Source of the DNA: a virus
IMG/VR virus record: IMGVR_UViG_3300031963_000306
Location: 1-43,313 of that record
Length of the DNA: 43,313 bases
Reading direction: 5' to 3' (one strand)
The translations under genes were made by a program, and so were the position numbers. The number at the start of each line of letters is the position of its first letter. Position 1 is the first letter of the stretch. The notes below the pieces were generated by a model. That model was not told where the DNA came from, did not search any database, and saw only the letters and a program-made list of their open reading frames with translations. Positions 35,336 to 43,313 of the stretch are shown here, piece by piece.

Positions 35336-37478
35336 ACTTGTTATATCCCTTTGATTGTGGTCGTTTATGTAAAATTGCGACAGATGGATCTCTAAATAAT
35401 GGAATTCCTTTAACGTTATTCTTTAACCATTCTCGTGCAGCATCATATGCAGGATGCCCAGGTCCATATCCTAATGCCGTTCTTAAATAAATAGGTTGCC
35501 CTGTCTTTGGATTGGTAATTCGTATCCCTTGTTTGAATAAATTTGCCAGAATTCCTTTCATTGAATTCTTGGCATTACCCTTTTTCTTTTTCTTATTGGT
35601 GGTTAATTCTGTAGAATCTCCTGCATCTTTAGGAACTAGTTGATCCAATCCACCAATTAATGATGAATCTTTAGAAAATACATAAAATTCACCATCGTAA
35701 TAGAAAACTATCTCATCAGTTTCTATTTCTACTGACTTTAAGCGTTTTAATTCTCGTTGGAGAGTTTCGTATACATCCTTTCCTTCTAGATATGCGTCAT
35801 TCAAGGCATCAACTGATTTTGAAACTTCTTGATTGATGATTTTCTTCTTATGTGGTATGCTGCCCACCAGTGTATTGTTTATTCTTTGCAATAATAATAC
35901 CGATCCCTTTAATATGACCGATTGTATATTTGACATACCATCGATTATATCTTGCTTTAACGCATCCTTTTCATATTTTTTAATGGCATCCTTCTTCTTA
36001 TCATCAAGAGTATCTAAATCAAACTCCTCTTTATCCACCCATCGATACAAGATATCATTTTTTTCTTGTTCTGTGAACTCTAGATCATTTTCATTTTCTA
36101 ATTTGATCAGTAATTCGTTGCATACTTGAACTAAATAATCTCTAAGTGTATCTTCCGATGTCAATTCATATTCGGATGCCAACTTTTCCATAGAAGCTGC
36201 CAATTTTTTTATTTGTGCTTCTAATTTGTATGTTTGCTCTTCGCTAAAATAGATATTATTAACTTTATTTGGATCTAATGCGTATTGATACTTTAGCATA
36301 TTACTAATAATAAACTTGCTGGCGTTTTCTAACGTAGCATCAGTTTTATAATCTTCGTTATATGACACCACATCTTTAAATACTACAAAATTTTTATTGC
36401 TTGGAGTTATATTATTTTCTGATGAAGTATATACATCGAATGAAATAAACTTCTTCCCGTTGTCAAACACCGATTTCATTGCGTCGGTGTTCCCTTCCGC
36501 TCGAATCATCTTCTCCAAATCTACTAATGTCTGGGCAATAGATGTTTTTAGATGCTTATCACCATCAAATGCATCGATATATTGCTTAGAAGATACTCCT
36601 GTCTTATCTACATCTGCCACATCACTCTTATTTTTAATTAATAATAGCTTTCCATTTTTTACAGTCATAGTAACGGTCTCACGCGATAGCTTATCCGTTA
36701 TCTTTGATCCCATTCCTAGCAATTCTCCAAGCCCTCTGCCTAATATCTTGATAACATCATCGAACGTAAGAGACAAATTTTTGAAAATGTGCGCGGTGAA
36801 TGTTAATTTCTTTACTGGCGTTGGCTTTTCTTTAGGAGCAGCGGCTGGTCGTGGCGCCTTCTGCTTCATCTTAGCCAACGCTTGTGCTTTGCGCTTCTGC
36901 ATATCCTTGGTATCTCTACCATGATCCTTTCTAGCTAGCTTCCAGTTACCATTCTTGGCACCATTTGGGTGATGCACATCGTGGTTTTTCATTTTGGATT
37001 TGCCATATTTCTTTACAGCCTTTCTACGATCACGGTTTCTAGCTGCTCTATCCTTTACAGTTTTACGCAAGTATTGCTTAACTTTCTTAGGATGGCGCTT
37101 ATAGTATCTACGAACCCGTTCAGTACTAGATTCTGCATCCGTTATAATTTCTTCGGTAGCCATACCAGAATCTCCACCTTCTGCGGAACCACTATCAGTT
37201 TCGCCAGATGAATTATCAGTGGTTGATGGTTCAGTATGCTTTGGAAACAACGTCATATACAATGGAATATGAAAATATCCAGTTTTTCTGGCATGCTTGC
37301 ACTTTTTCCGCATAGCTTTTGGGGAATCGGTATAACTAATGGTGCAATTTTTCTTTGATTCTTCATCTAACTCAGAAACTATTTCATTATGCTTGTCTAT
37401 CATCTGCATAATTGATATAGTTTTATTGAATGCATCATCATTTGAAGAATTGTTGGCTTCTAATATAGTAAATTTCAT
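35319..37478 (-). CDS. Large unknown protein with HNH-like segment
   Basis: About 719 aa from the ATG at 37478. An upstream GTG at 37487 is the only other in-frame choice and has no better ribosome site. It begins MKFTILEANNSS, ending I-L-E early. An acidic Ser/Glu-rich stretch (residues about 85-120) follows, then a very basic region with 'RRKAVKKYGKSKMKNHDVHHPNGAKNGNW' and a later 'KDHGRD'. The D-V-H-H, N and H spacing resembles an HNH nuclease core. The C-terminal two thirds have 'LLGMGSKITDKLSRETVTM' and charged helices, ending GYNKYGYFE. It could be an injected head protein or homing-type nuclease; family not recognised. Confidence 0.75.
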   Translation of the reverse strand: MKFTILEANNSSNDDAFNKTISIMQMIDKHNEIVSELDEESKKNCTISYTDSPKAMRKKCKHARKTGYFHIPLYMTLFPKHTEPSTTDNSSGETDSGSAEGGDSGMATEEIITDAESSTERVRRYYKRHPKKVKQYLRKTVKDRAARNRDRRKAVKKYGKSKMKNHDVHHPNGAKNGNWKLARKDHGRDTKDMQKRKAQALAKMKQKAPRPAAAPKEKPTPVKKLTFTAHIFKNLSLTFDDVIKILGRGLGELLGMGSKITDKLSRETVTMTVKNGKLLLIKNKSDVADVDKTGVSSKQYIDAFDGDKHLKTSIAQTLVDLEKMIRAEGNTDAMKSVFDNGKKFISFDVYTSSENNITPSNKNFVVFKDVVSYNEDYKTDATLENASKFIISNMLKYQYALDPNKVNNIYFSEEQTYKLEAQIKKLAASMEKLASEYELTSEDTLRDYLVQVCNELLIKLENENDLEFTEQEKNDILYRWVDKEEFDLDTLDDKKKDAIKKYEKDALKQDIIDGMSNIQSVILKGSVLLLQRINNTLVGSIPHKKKIINQEVSKSVDALNDAYLEGKDVYETLQRELKRLKSVEIETDEIVFYYDGEFYVFSKDSSLIGGLDQLVPKDAGDSTELTTNKKKKKGNAKNSMKGILANLFKQGIRITNPKTGQPIYLRTALGYGPGHPAYDAAREWLKNNVKGIPLFRDPSVAILHKRPQSKGYNKYGYFE

Positions 37479-37501
37479 ATATTTCACTGTAAGTGTTCGT
37501 A

Positions 37502-37510
37502 TATAAATAT
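37502..37510 (-). promoter_or_regulatory. Candidate promoter box ahead of the HNH-like gene
   Basis: The plus strand reads TATAAATAT in the gap between the 1115-aa virion protein and the HNH-like gene, 24 nt ahead of the ATG at 37478. It is one of the recurrent boxes. Confidence 0.35.
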
Positions 37511-37520
37511 AACCAAACTA

Positions 37521-40500
37521 CTACGTAGCATACATATTGGTTCCTACAGGAATCACCAATGCCGTAGGTGCTCTCATTATTGAAGATCTAGTTGTACCAT
37601 TCACATCAAGTGTATATGAGGGACTTGTCGTGCCCACACCAACGCTACCACTTATAAAATATCTATTACCACGGGCAGTTACATTTATAGCTTTCCATCC
37701 AGAAATATAACACGTACCTCCGCCTGTGTAATTAAACAATGCTTGTGGAGTCCAATATTTCGTTCCCACAACGAATTGTCCCGTAGAAGTACCAAATCCT
37801 GCAATATATCCAGATACTCTTGTCCATGATGCTCCTGGATTTGTATTACTCATAACCCAATATCCAAATGAACCAGGATTACCTCCCAAGCTTGTAAACG
37901 ATGAATTATAATCAATAGATCCCATATAATGGGTATTAGTTCCTGATGTGTTTTTGATCCAACATTCCATATAAAATACATCGTCTTGATCTACAGGAAT
38001 GTATGGAAATCCAGATCCGTATGGTCCATTTCCCACATTTACCGCGCCTGCTATAGAAATTGCATATCCGCCTGGTGAAGTGGAATCATTTGCCCATGTT
38101 ACTGCGGAGGAGTTAAAGTATTCCTGAAGTTCCGCTTCACTCCACGTTGAATCAATTTCAAATACAGTTTCTCCTGGAGTATAATGTCCCATAGGATAAT
38201 TCTGTCCACCGTCTACTCTTGTATTTGTACGAAGTATACCACCTCTAATATCCAATTTTGTAATTGGAACGGTGGTTCCTATGCCCACTCTGTCGTTTGT
38301 CGCGTCTACATATAGTGTATTTGTATCAACTGTTAATCCTGCGAAGGTTGGACTATCGCCTGTTTGCAGTCCGGTATCTACATCAGTTGTTGTTGAATTT
38401 ATTACTGCTCTAACTGTTCCCTGGGAAGGGGATGAGAATGTGGATGACGATACTAACCCAGGTATATTTGGGCCTGTTGGGCCTGTAATTCCTTGTGGTC
38501 CAGTAGCACCGGTTAATCCTTGAATGCCGGTAGGTCCGGTAGTTCCTTGTAATCCAGTAGGTCCCGTAGTTCCTTGTGTTCCCTGGATACCTTGTGCACC
38601 CGTTGGACCTTGAATACCAGTTGGACCAGTTGTGCCTTGAGGTCCAGTAGATCCTTGAATACCAGTAGGTCCTTGTATACCGGTGGGTCCTGTGGTACCT
38701 TGAACACCGGTAGGTCCTGTAGTGCCCGTTAATCCTTGGATACCCGTTGGACCTTGGATACCAGTGGGTCCGGTAGTTCCTTGAATACCAGTGGGTCCTG
38801 TAGTTCCTGTGAGTCCTTGTATACCTTGTGCACCTGTAGGACCTTGAATGCCCGTAGGTCCTGTGGTTCCTTGAGGTCCTGTGGGACCTTGTATTCCAGT
38901 TGCTCCTCTTATTCCAGTGGGACCTGTCGCCCCTTGTATCCCCGTTGCACCACTGTTTGCAGCGTTAATCCATTGACTTCCATTATATGCTAGAATTTGA
39001 CCAGGCGTTGGTGAACTTAATGTAACATCAGTTAATCCATCTAATGAAGAAGCACCTACGGTAGCCGATGTCAAATATTTTCTAGGTCCAGCGAAATATA
39101 CAGGTTCAGATAATACTTCAATCTTTGTAGAATTGTTATTTATATCAAAAAATTCTGCTTTATAAATTAAACTCTTACCATCCACTAAATTTGGAATCAA
39201 TATAATTGATTCGTCCGGATTGAACGCAAATTCTTCGGCAGGCTTTAATGTAATGTTTGAAAACTTCCAGAATCCACTGGTAGCTAAAAATCTAAATGTT
39301 ACGCTTCCCGAATCTACTACTTGCGGATTGAAATTAAATGAAACGCCATCAAAATATTGCTTATCGGTCCCATCGTTCGGTGTTATGGTACCTATAAGTT
39401 GCCCAAGAGGATTTGTATCTAGTATTCTAGATTCTGATGTCGGTGCCAGATAAACGTATAATTGACCACTAGTATCGCTGAGTCTTGTCGATCCGGTGTA
39501 TAAAGAGTATACTGCGTTGAATTGTAACGTATATTGCGAAGTAGCAAATAATGTAAACGCATCCTTTGTACCGAACACATAAGGAGGTATATATGATCCA
39601 GTCAGTGGAACGATAGGATATACTCCATTGAATAATTCAGACGCATCATATTCCAATCCATATACGTTTGATGCCGTTAGATATAATCCCGATGCAGAAT
39701 ATGGATATGTTATATTTCCACTTGAGGTAATCGGTGCCGCATACCAATGTGTTTTAGTATCTCGCAATGCACCGCTAACAAATTTACCAATATGATAATC
39801 GCCAATTGTAGATGATGTTACAAATAGTTCGGAAACTTGAATGGGAGTTCTTGCAACACTTATAAATTCCCCAGTAGTACCTGCGATTTTGTATGAAAGA
39901 TTGGTTTTGTATATTTCGCCGGTTGCAGTTTCTAAATTAACAAATCGTATTTTAGCGTATGATCCTGTATCTAGCAGTGCGGAATCATTTATAGTTAACA
40001 CCGGATATTGCAATACGACCGATGAAGTTATATTATATGTTACACCATCCTGTGCAGAAAAATATGAATAACTTCCCGATTTTATATCAAGATATTCTAG
40101 ATAGTCTTTAAATTGTATAAGCGAACTTGTACATTCAGCATGTGTAGAATTTAATATTTTATCTAACTGTAAATTTATAGCTTTAGTATATACTTCTCCG
40201 CTAGTGGCGTTTGACGCTGTTATTTCTCCAACTAATGTAGCGGAATCCGTTATAGATCCTGAGAAAATACTTCCGCTAACCGCTTCAATACTATACCCGC
40301 CTACCAGAGACGACTTATATCTAGGGTATAATTTAGCATTGATTGGTTCTGATACAACTGTATATGATGACGATGGAATATAAATGATCTGTTCATCATC
40401 TAAAATTAACCTAGGTTGGTTTAAAAATCTGATTGGGGCTGTATTTCGTCTGCGCGGTTCTATAATTACGTCACGCGACCATCGAACATTATACTTATTA

Positions 40501-40868
40501 TTCCAATTATCAGGAATAGATGCTCCATTGAGAAAATACCTAGCCTGCCCTAATAAAATTACTTTATATAATCCTGGCTTTGTATCATTGTATACTTCGA
40601 ATGATATTAATTTCGAGGCACCTTCTGTGTAATTTTGTATAGCCTGGTGATATATTGTTTGATTTTCAGAATTTACAACTTCGACCAAAACGCTAGAATT
40701 TGGCAATAGAAATGGTGTACCGGCGATTAGAAATCCATTCTTACCGCCGGTAAACACTTCTGGGAATTGTGATACTTTAAAATACTGTGAATTTTCGGAA
40801 GTATCTTCAATTAAAACGTCATATGTTACTAACTTTTGATTAAAAGATACTTTTCTTTGTCTTGGCAT
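37521..40868 (-). CDS. Virion structural protein with collagen-like segment
   Basis: This 1115-aa protein starts [21 protein letters not shown]. The first roughly 635 residues are a multi-domain beta region. Its '[26 protein letters not shown]' and '[19 protein letters not shown]' segments match, by memory, conserved structural proteins of marine T4-like phages. Residues about 640-800 are Gly-X-Y repeats. Then [19 protein letters not shown] is nearly identical to the 866-aa fiber, followed by a VGIGTTVP shaft motif, a carbohydrate-binding-like beta domain ([19 protein letters not shown]) and a second [21 protein letters not shown] lies before the ATG. It is probably a long tail fiber or whisker-type protein. 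Confidence 0.82.
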   Translation of the reverse strand: MPRQRKVSFNQKLVTYDVLIEDTSENSQYFKVSQFPEVFTGGKNGFLIAGTPFLLPNSSVLVEVVNSENQTIYHQAIQNYTEGASKLISFEVYNDTKPGLYKVILLGQARYFLNGASIPDNWNNKYNVRWSRDVIIEPRRRNTAPIRFLNQPRLILDDEQIIYIPSSSYTVVSEPINAKLYPRYKSSLVGGYSIEAVSGSIFSGSITDSATLVGEITASNATSGEVYTKAINLQLDKILNSTHAECTSSLIQFKDYLEYLDIKSGSYSYFSAQDGVTYNITSSVVLQYPVLTINDSALLDTGSYAKIRFVNLETATGEIYKTNLSYKIAGTTGEFISVARTPIQVSELFVTSSTIGDYHIGKFVSGALRDTKTHWYAAPITSSGNITYPYSASGLYLTASNVYGLEYDASELFNGVYPIVPLTGSYIPPYVFGTKDAFTLFATSQYTLQFNAVYSLYTGSTRLSDTSGQLYVYLAPTSESRILDTNPLGQLIGTITPNDGTDKQYFDGVSFNFNPQVVDSGSVTFRFLATSGFWKFSNITLKPAEEFAFNPDESIILIPNLVDGKSLIYKAEFFDINNNSTKIEVLSEPVYFAGPRKYLTSATVGASSLDGLTDVTLSSPTPGQILAYNGSQWINAANSGATGIQGATGPTGIRGATGIQGPTGPQGTTGPTGIQGPTGAQGIQGLTGTTGPTGIQGTTGPTGIQGPTGIQGLTGTTGPTGVQGTTGPTGIQGPTGIQGSTGPQGTTGPTGIQGPTGAQGIQGTQGTTGPTGLQGTTGPTGIQGLTGATGPQGITGPTGPNIPGLVSSSTFSSPSQGTVRAVINSTTTDVDTGLQTGDSPTFAGLTVDTNTLYVDATNDRVGIGTTVPITKLDIRGGILRTNTRVDGGQNYPMGHYTPGETVFEIDSTWSEAELQEYFNSSAVTWANDSTSPGGYAISIAGAVNVGNGPYGSGFPYIPVDQDDVFYMECWIKNTSGTNTHYMGSIDYNSSFTSLGGNPGSFGYWVMSNTNPGASWTRVSGYIAGFGTSTGQFVVGTKYWTPQALFNYTGGGTCYISGWKAINVTARGNRYFISGSVGVGTTSPSYTLDVNGTTRSSIMRAPTALVIPVGTNMYAT
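38469..38952 (-). repeat. Collagen-like Gly-X-Y coding repeat
   Basis: About 160 residues of Gly-X-Y, mostly GPTGIQG with GTQGTTG and GAQGIQG variants. It is the shortest of the four collagen tracts and links the beta region to the tip. Limits are approximate. Confidence 0.88.
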
Positions 40869-40898
40869 AGTATTCCTGGTTACAAAATATCTGCAACC

Positions 40899-40907
40899 TA
40901 TAAATAT
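40899..40907 (-). promoter_or_regulatory. Candidate promoter box ahead of the 1115-aa virion gene
   Basis: The plus strand reads TATAAATAT, 31 nt ahead of the ATG at 40868. It lies next to the stop codon of the recombination gene, at the switch from DNA-metabolism to virion genes. Confidence 0.4.
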
Positions 40908-43313
40908 TAAATGTTTATGTAACTATACCCATCTTTGTGCCTAATTTCTAAAGAATTATCTACCATATCACGAGCCGTATCTAGATGGCTAACTATCAAA
41001 ATAAATTCAAATTGAGACTTTAGTAGGCTAAAAAGTGTCTGCATCGAAGATAAATGGTCAGAATCTAAGGTACCAAATCCTTCATCTATCAACAAGAAGT
41101 TACTTTTTGGCAAATTGGAGGCATTTAGCAAAGCTACTCTCATAGCAATTCCGCTAATAAATCGTTCCATTCCAGAACAATTTTCCAAAGGCCAAACTCG
41201 CTCGTGATCGTAATTTAAATATGCATTTATATTTTTACCTTCCATCTCTAAGGTAATAGTAAATCCAACCAGCTGCGATAATATTGTATTTATTTCGTTC
41301 TGGATAGTTGGTACCACTTTAGATAACAACATTCTTGGAATGCCATCCCTACCCGTAGCTTGTAAATAATGCTTGTAAATATTAAATTTGCGCTCGGTTT
41401 CCTCCATCTCAGACATCTCGGTTAACATCGTGGATTTTATATTCTTGGCAACTTTTAATTCCGATGAGACATCCAATATAGTTGATTGTATCTTATCAAT
41501 TTGCTTTTTATTTGAAGAAATATCATATTCTGCTATAACCAATTTGGATTCTATTTGTTTATTGTGCGAAATAGCATCCAAATTGTTATTGTATTCCTGT
41601 ATCATAAAATCGACATCTTCAATATTTTTATACAACAATTGTATAAAAGAATTTAAGGAGTCTATAGACGATGATACTTTGGTCTTTTCCGCATCTATTC
41701 TAGTTAATTTATTTAAATTAGTAGTATATTCATTAAATGCATCTGTCATAACATCCATATTTTGAATTTTAGGAGCTAATGCTTCTACTTCCAAATCAAT
41801 AGTCATAATTTGTGCGGATAAATCTTCAAGTTTTGTCTTAGACTCGGATAATTCATCGATAAATGTAATATTATTTTGTATACAAATATCGCATTCTTTA
41901 TTATACTTAATATCCGATAACTTTGAAATCAATCGCTCCGTTTCGATAATAGAAACTGACAACTGTTTCTTTTTATTCTGTAGCTGTGTAATTTTATTTT
42001 GAATTGCTTGCATACTTGCTATAGTTTTCTGCAATTCGTCAAAATCCACCGCCTCCGTAGACTGTATCAGTTTATTTTCTAAATCTATTAATTTAACTAG
42101 CTTATCTTTTAATGCATCCGTTTCTGTTAAGTTGGATTGAATTTGTGTTTCATATTTTGCCTTTTTTGTGTTTAGTAGATCAGGATCTTCTAAATCTTTT
42201 GCTAATGGCAATAAATCTCGGAGCAATAAACTTTTTGTAACTTCGCTATCCGATAAAATAGATTTAATATAATCTAATTTTTTAATTACTGTGGTTTCTT
42301 CCATCTGTAATTTTTCAATTGCGTTCTGCACACTGACTAATTTATCAGAAATGTCGGTCTTATTAAATTTTTTAATAATCGCAGCCAATTGCTTACTTTC
42401 TTCGTTGGCAATTTCATGCAATTTATCAAAAATATTGAGTCCCATAAATTGAGACAACAAATCCTTGCGCTCGGAATGCGAAGTATCTATAAACAATGCA
42501 CCCGACATATTATTTGTAAACGTTGTTAAAATAAAATCTTCATACGTTCCTATGTAAGAACGAATGATTGAGTTGGTATCTCTACGTTCTTGGCCTGTTA
42601 GAGCTACAAATGTGCCATCTAGCTCTTGTCGTAAAAATTCTACATCAACTTTTACTTCATTTCCCTTCTTTCTAGTTCCTCTTTTTTTGATAACATATAT
42701 CGTATTGCTTATTTGCAACGTCAACTGGCAGTCGAAGGTATTCTTTCTATTGTTCATTACGTGTCCTGCCCGAGATGCACGTGGAGTCTTGTCGTATAGA
42801 CAAAACATCAACGCATCCATTATAGAACTTTTGCCACTGGCGTTAGGTGCAAATATTCCATAGACACCTTTCATATTATCAAATGTAATCTTATTGTTTT
42901 CTCCATATGAAAACATATTTGAGAAATTAAATTCAATTGGTCGCCATTGAATGCTACGTGAATAGTCGCCATGCTTCAATTGATTGTTGGCATTTGAATT
43001 AATTTGTAAAATTTCTTCAACTATCTTATCATCTATATCTGCCGAAGCGTTATTTAAATATTCTGTTATCAATGAATTTTGAATATTTACGTTCGTTACA
43101 TCTAATAATTCGGTATGCTTTGCAGTTTTAGGCTTGATAATCCCATCATATCTATGCTTGTTTGTAGTTAATTCAACTACATTATAATTCTTTTTGAATG
43201 CAGCAATTAATTTTTTGACAGATACACTATCGACATCGCCCGTGAAAATACGTAGTCTTACATTTTTAATTGGTAGAACAGGCAGTTTTGCGTTGTCTGT
43301 ACATTCGAAGGTG
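40907..43313 (-). CDS. 46: SbcC/Rad50-type recombination ATPase (T4 gp46-like), apparently fused to gp47-like tail
   Basis: Open from the right edge (partial 5' end), with 801 residues visible. The ATPase part starts at '[22 protein letters not shown]'. Walker A is '[12 protein letters not shown]', then a long coiled coil with zinc-hook 'CDIC' near its middle, the signature '[18 protein letters not shown]', Walker B '[15 protein letters not shown]' and a switch His in 'LIVSHLDTA'. With gp47 it resects DNA ends in T4 recombination-dependent replication. The 80 residues before TTG 43072 continue the frame without a stop and look like the end of an Mre11/gp47 protein ('[22 protein letters not shown]'). 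No ribosome site or ATG lies where a separate gp46 would start, supporting a fusion. Confidence 0.9.
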   Translation of the reverse strand, partial: TFECTDNAKLPVLPIKNVRLRIFTGDVDSVSVKKLIAAFKKNYNVVELTTNKHRYDGIIKPKTAKHTELLDVTNVNIQNSLITEYLNNASADIDDKIVEEILQINSNANNQLKHGDYSRSIQWRPIEFNFSNMFSYGENNKITFDNMKGVYGIFAPNASGKSSIMDALMFCLYDKTPRASRAGHVMNNRKNTFDCQLTLQISNTIYVIKKRGTRKKGNEVKVDVEFLRQELDGTFVALTGQERRDTNSIIRSYIGTYEDFILTTFTNNMSGALFIDTSHSERKDLLSQFMGLNIFDKLHEIANEESKQLAAIIKKFNKTDISDKLVSVQNAIEKLQMEETTVIKKLDYIKSILSDSEVTKSLLLRDLLPLAKDLEDPDLLNTKKAKYETQIQSNLTETDALKDKLVKLIDLENKLIQSTEAVDFDELQKTIASMQAIQNKITQLQNKKKQLSVSIIETERLISKLSDIKYNKECDICIQNNITFIDELSESKTKLEDLSAQIMTIDLEVEALAPKIQNMDVMTDAFNEYTTNLNKLTRIDAEKTKVSSSIDSLNSFIQLLYKNIEDVDFMIQEYNNNLDAISHNKQIESKLVIAEYDISSNKKQIDKIQSTILDVSSELKVAKNIKSTMLTEMSEMEETERKFNIYKHYLQATGRDGIPRMLLSKVVPTIQNEINTILSQLVGFTITLEMEGKNINAYLNYDHERVWPLENCSGMERFISGIAMRVALLNASNLPKSNFLLIDEGFGTLDSDHLSSMQTLFSLLKSQFEFILIVSHLDTARDMVDNSLEIRHKDGYSYINI

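Noticed and set aside
14945-40907. TATAAATA sites read as T4-type late promoters for plus-strand genes
   Set aside because: No supported plus-strand genes lie downstream of any of them, so a forward reading has no target here. They are instead reported as a reversed motif of unknown meaning.
1-43313. tRNA genes, integrase, transposase or attachment sites
   Set aside because: No gap is longer than about 130 nt, none folds by eye into a cloverleaf, and no gene shows recombinase or transposase motifs.

Overview
This window is a late-gene (virion morphogenesis) block of a large T4-like myovirus genome, probably an uncultured environmental phage. The evidence is a nearly complete T4-type set: large terminase (gp17), portal (gp20), prohead protease (gp21), acidic scaffold (gp22), major capsid protein (gp23), two neck proteins (gp13/gp14-like), tail terminator (gp15), contractile sheath (gp18) and tube (gp19). 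Every gene I can support lies on the minus strand. The DNA is AT-rich and tightly packed, with 1-4 nt gaps or ATGA overlaps. Many genes have clear Shine-Dalgarno sequences, so the host probably initiates translation by SD pairing. No integrase, tRNA, CRISPR array or IS element is visible. The host cannot be named from the sequence.

Layout in transcription order (right to left). 43.3-40.9 kb: an SbcC/gp46-type recombination ATPase whose frame stays open to the window edge and seems fused to the tail of an SbcD/gp47-type nuclease. 40.9-37.5 kb: a 1115-aa virion protein with a collagen-like segment. 37.5-34.1 kb: a 719-aa HNH-like protein, a zinc-ribbon protein and a membrane coiled-coil protein. 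34.1-32.5 kb: large terminase. 32.4-28.7 kb: a run of eight small, mostly basic proteins of unknown function. 28.7-20.9 kb: the head module, made up of portal, two unknowns, protease, a membrane protein with EF-hand-like loops, a DUF3008-like protein, ribosomal protein bS21, scaffold and capsid. 20.8-15.0 kb: neck, tail terminator, sheath and tube. 14.9-0 kb: a fiber/appendage module with a small beta-sandwich protein, two fiber proteins, a 2384-aa fiber with collagen-like and beta-helix parts, an 866-aa collagen-like protein, four small virion proteins and the start of another collagen-like fiber.

How it works together: gp22-like scaffold, gp23-like capsid and portal form the prohead. The gp21-like protease would mature it by cutting after (I/L)-x-E, and the terminase fills it. 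Neck, gp15, sheath and tube complete the contractile tail, and the fiber cluster supplies receptor-binding appendages. The most interesting pattern is that many small proteins between terminase and protease begin with a short amphipathic segment ending in (I/L)-x-E. This resembles T4 capsid-targeting sequences and suggests a set of internal head proteins packaged with the DNA. Also notable are the phage bS21, the apparent gp47-gp46 fusion, module sharing among fiber genes, and an ATAAATA box (read on the plus strand) upstream of most transcription-unit heads.
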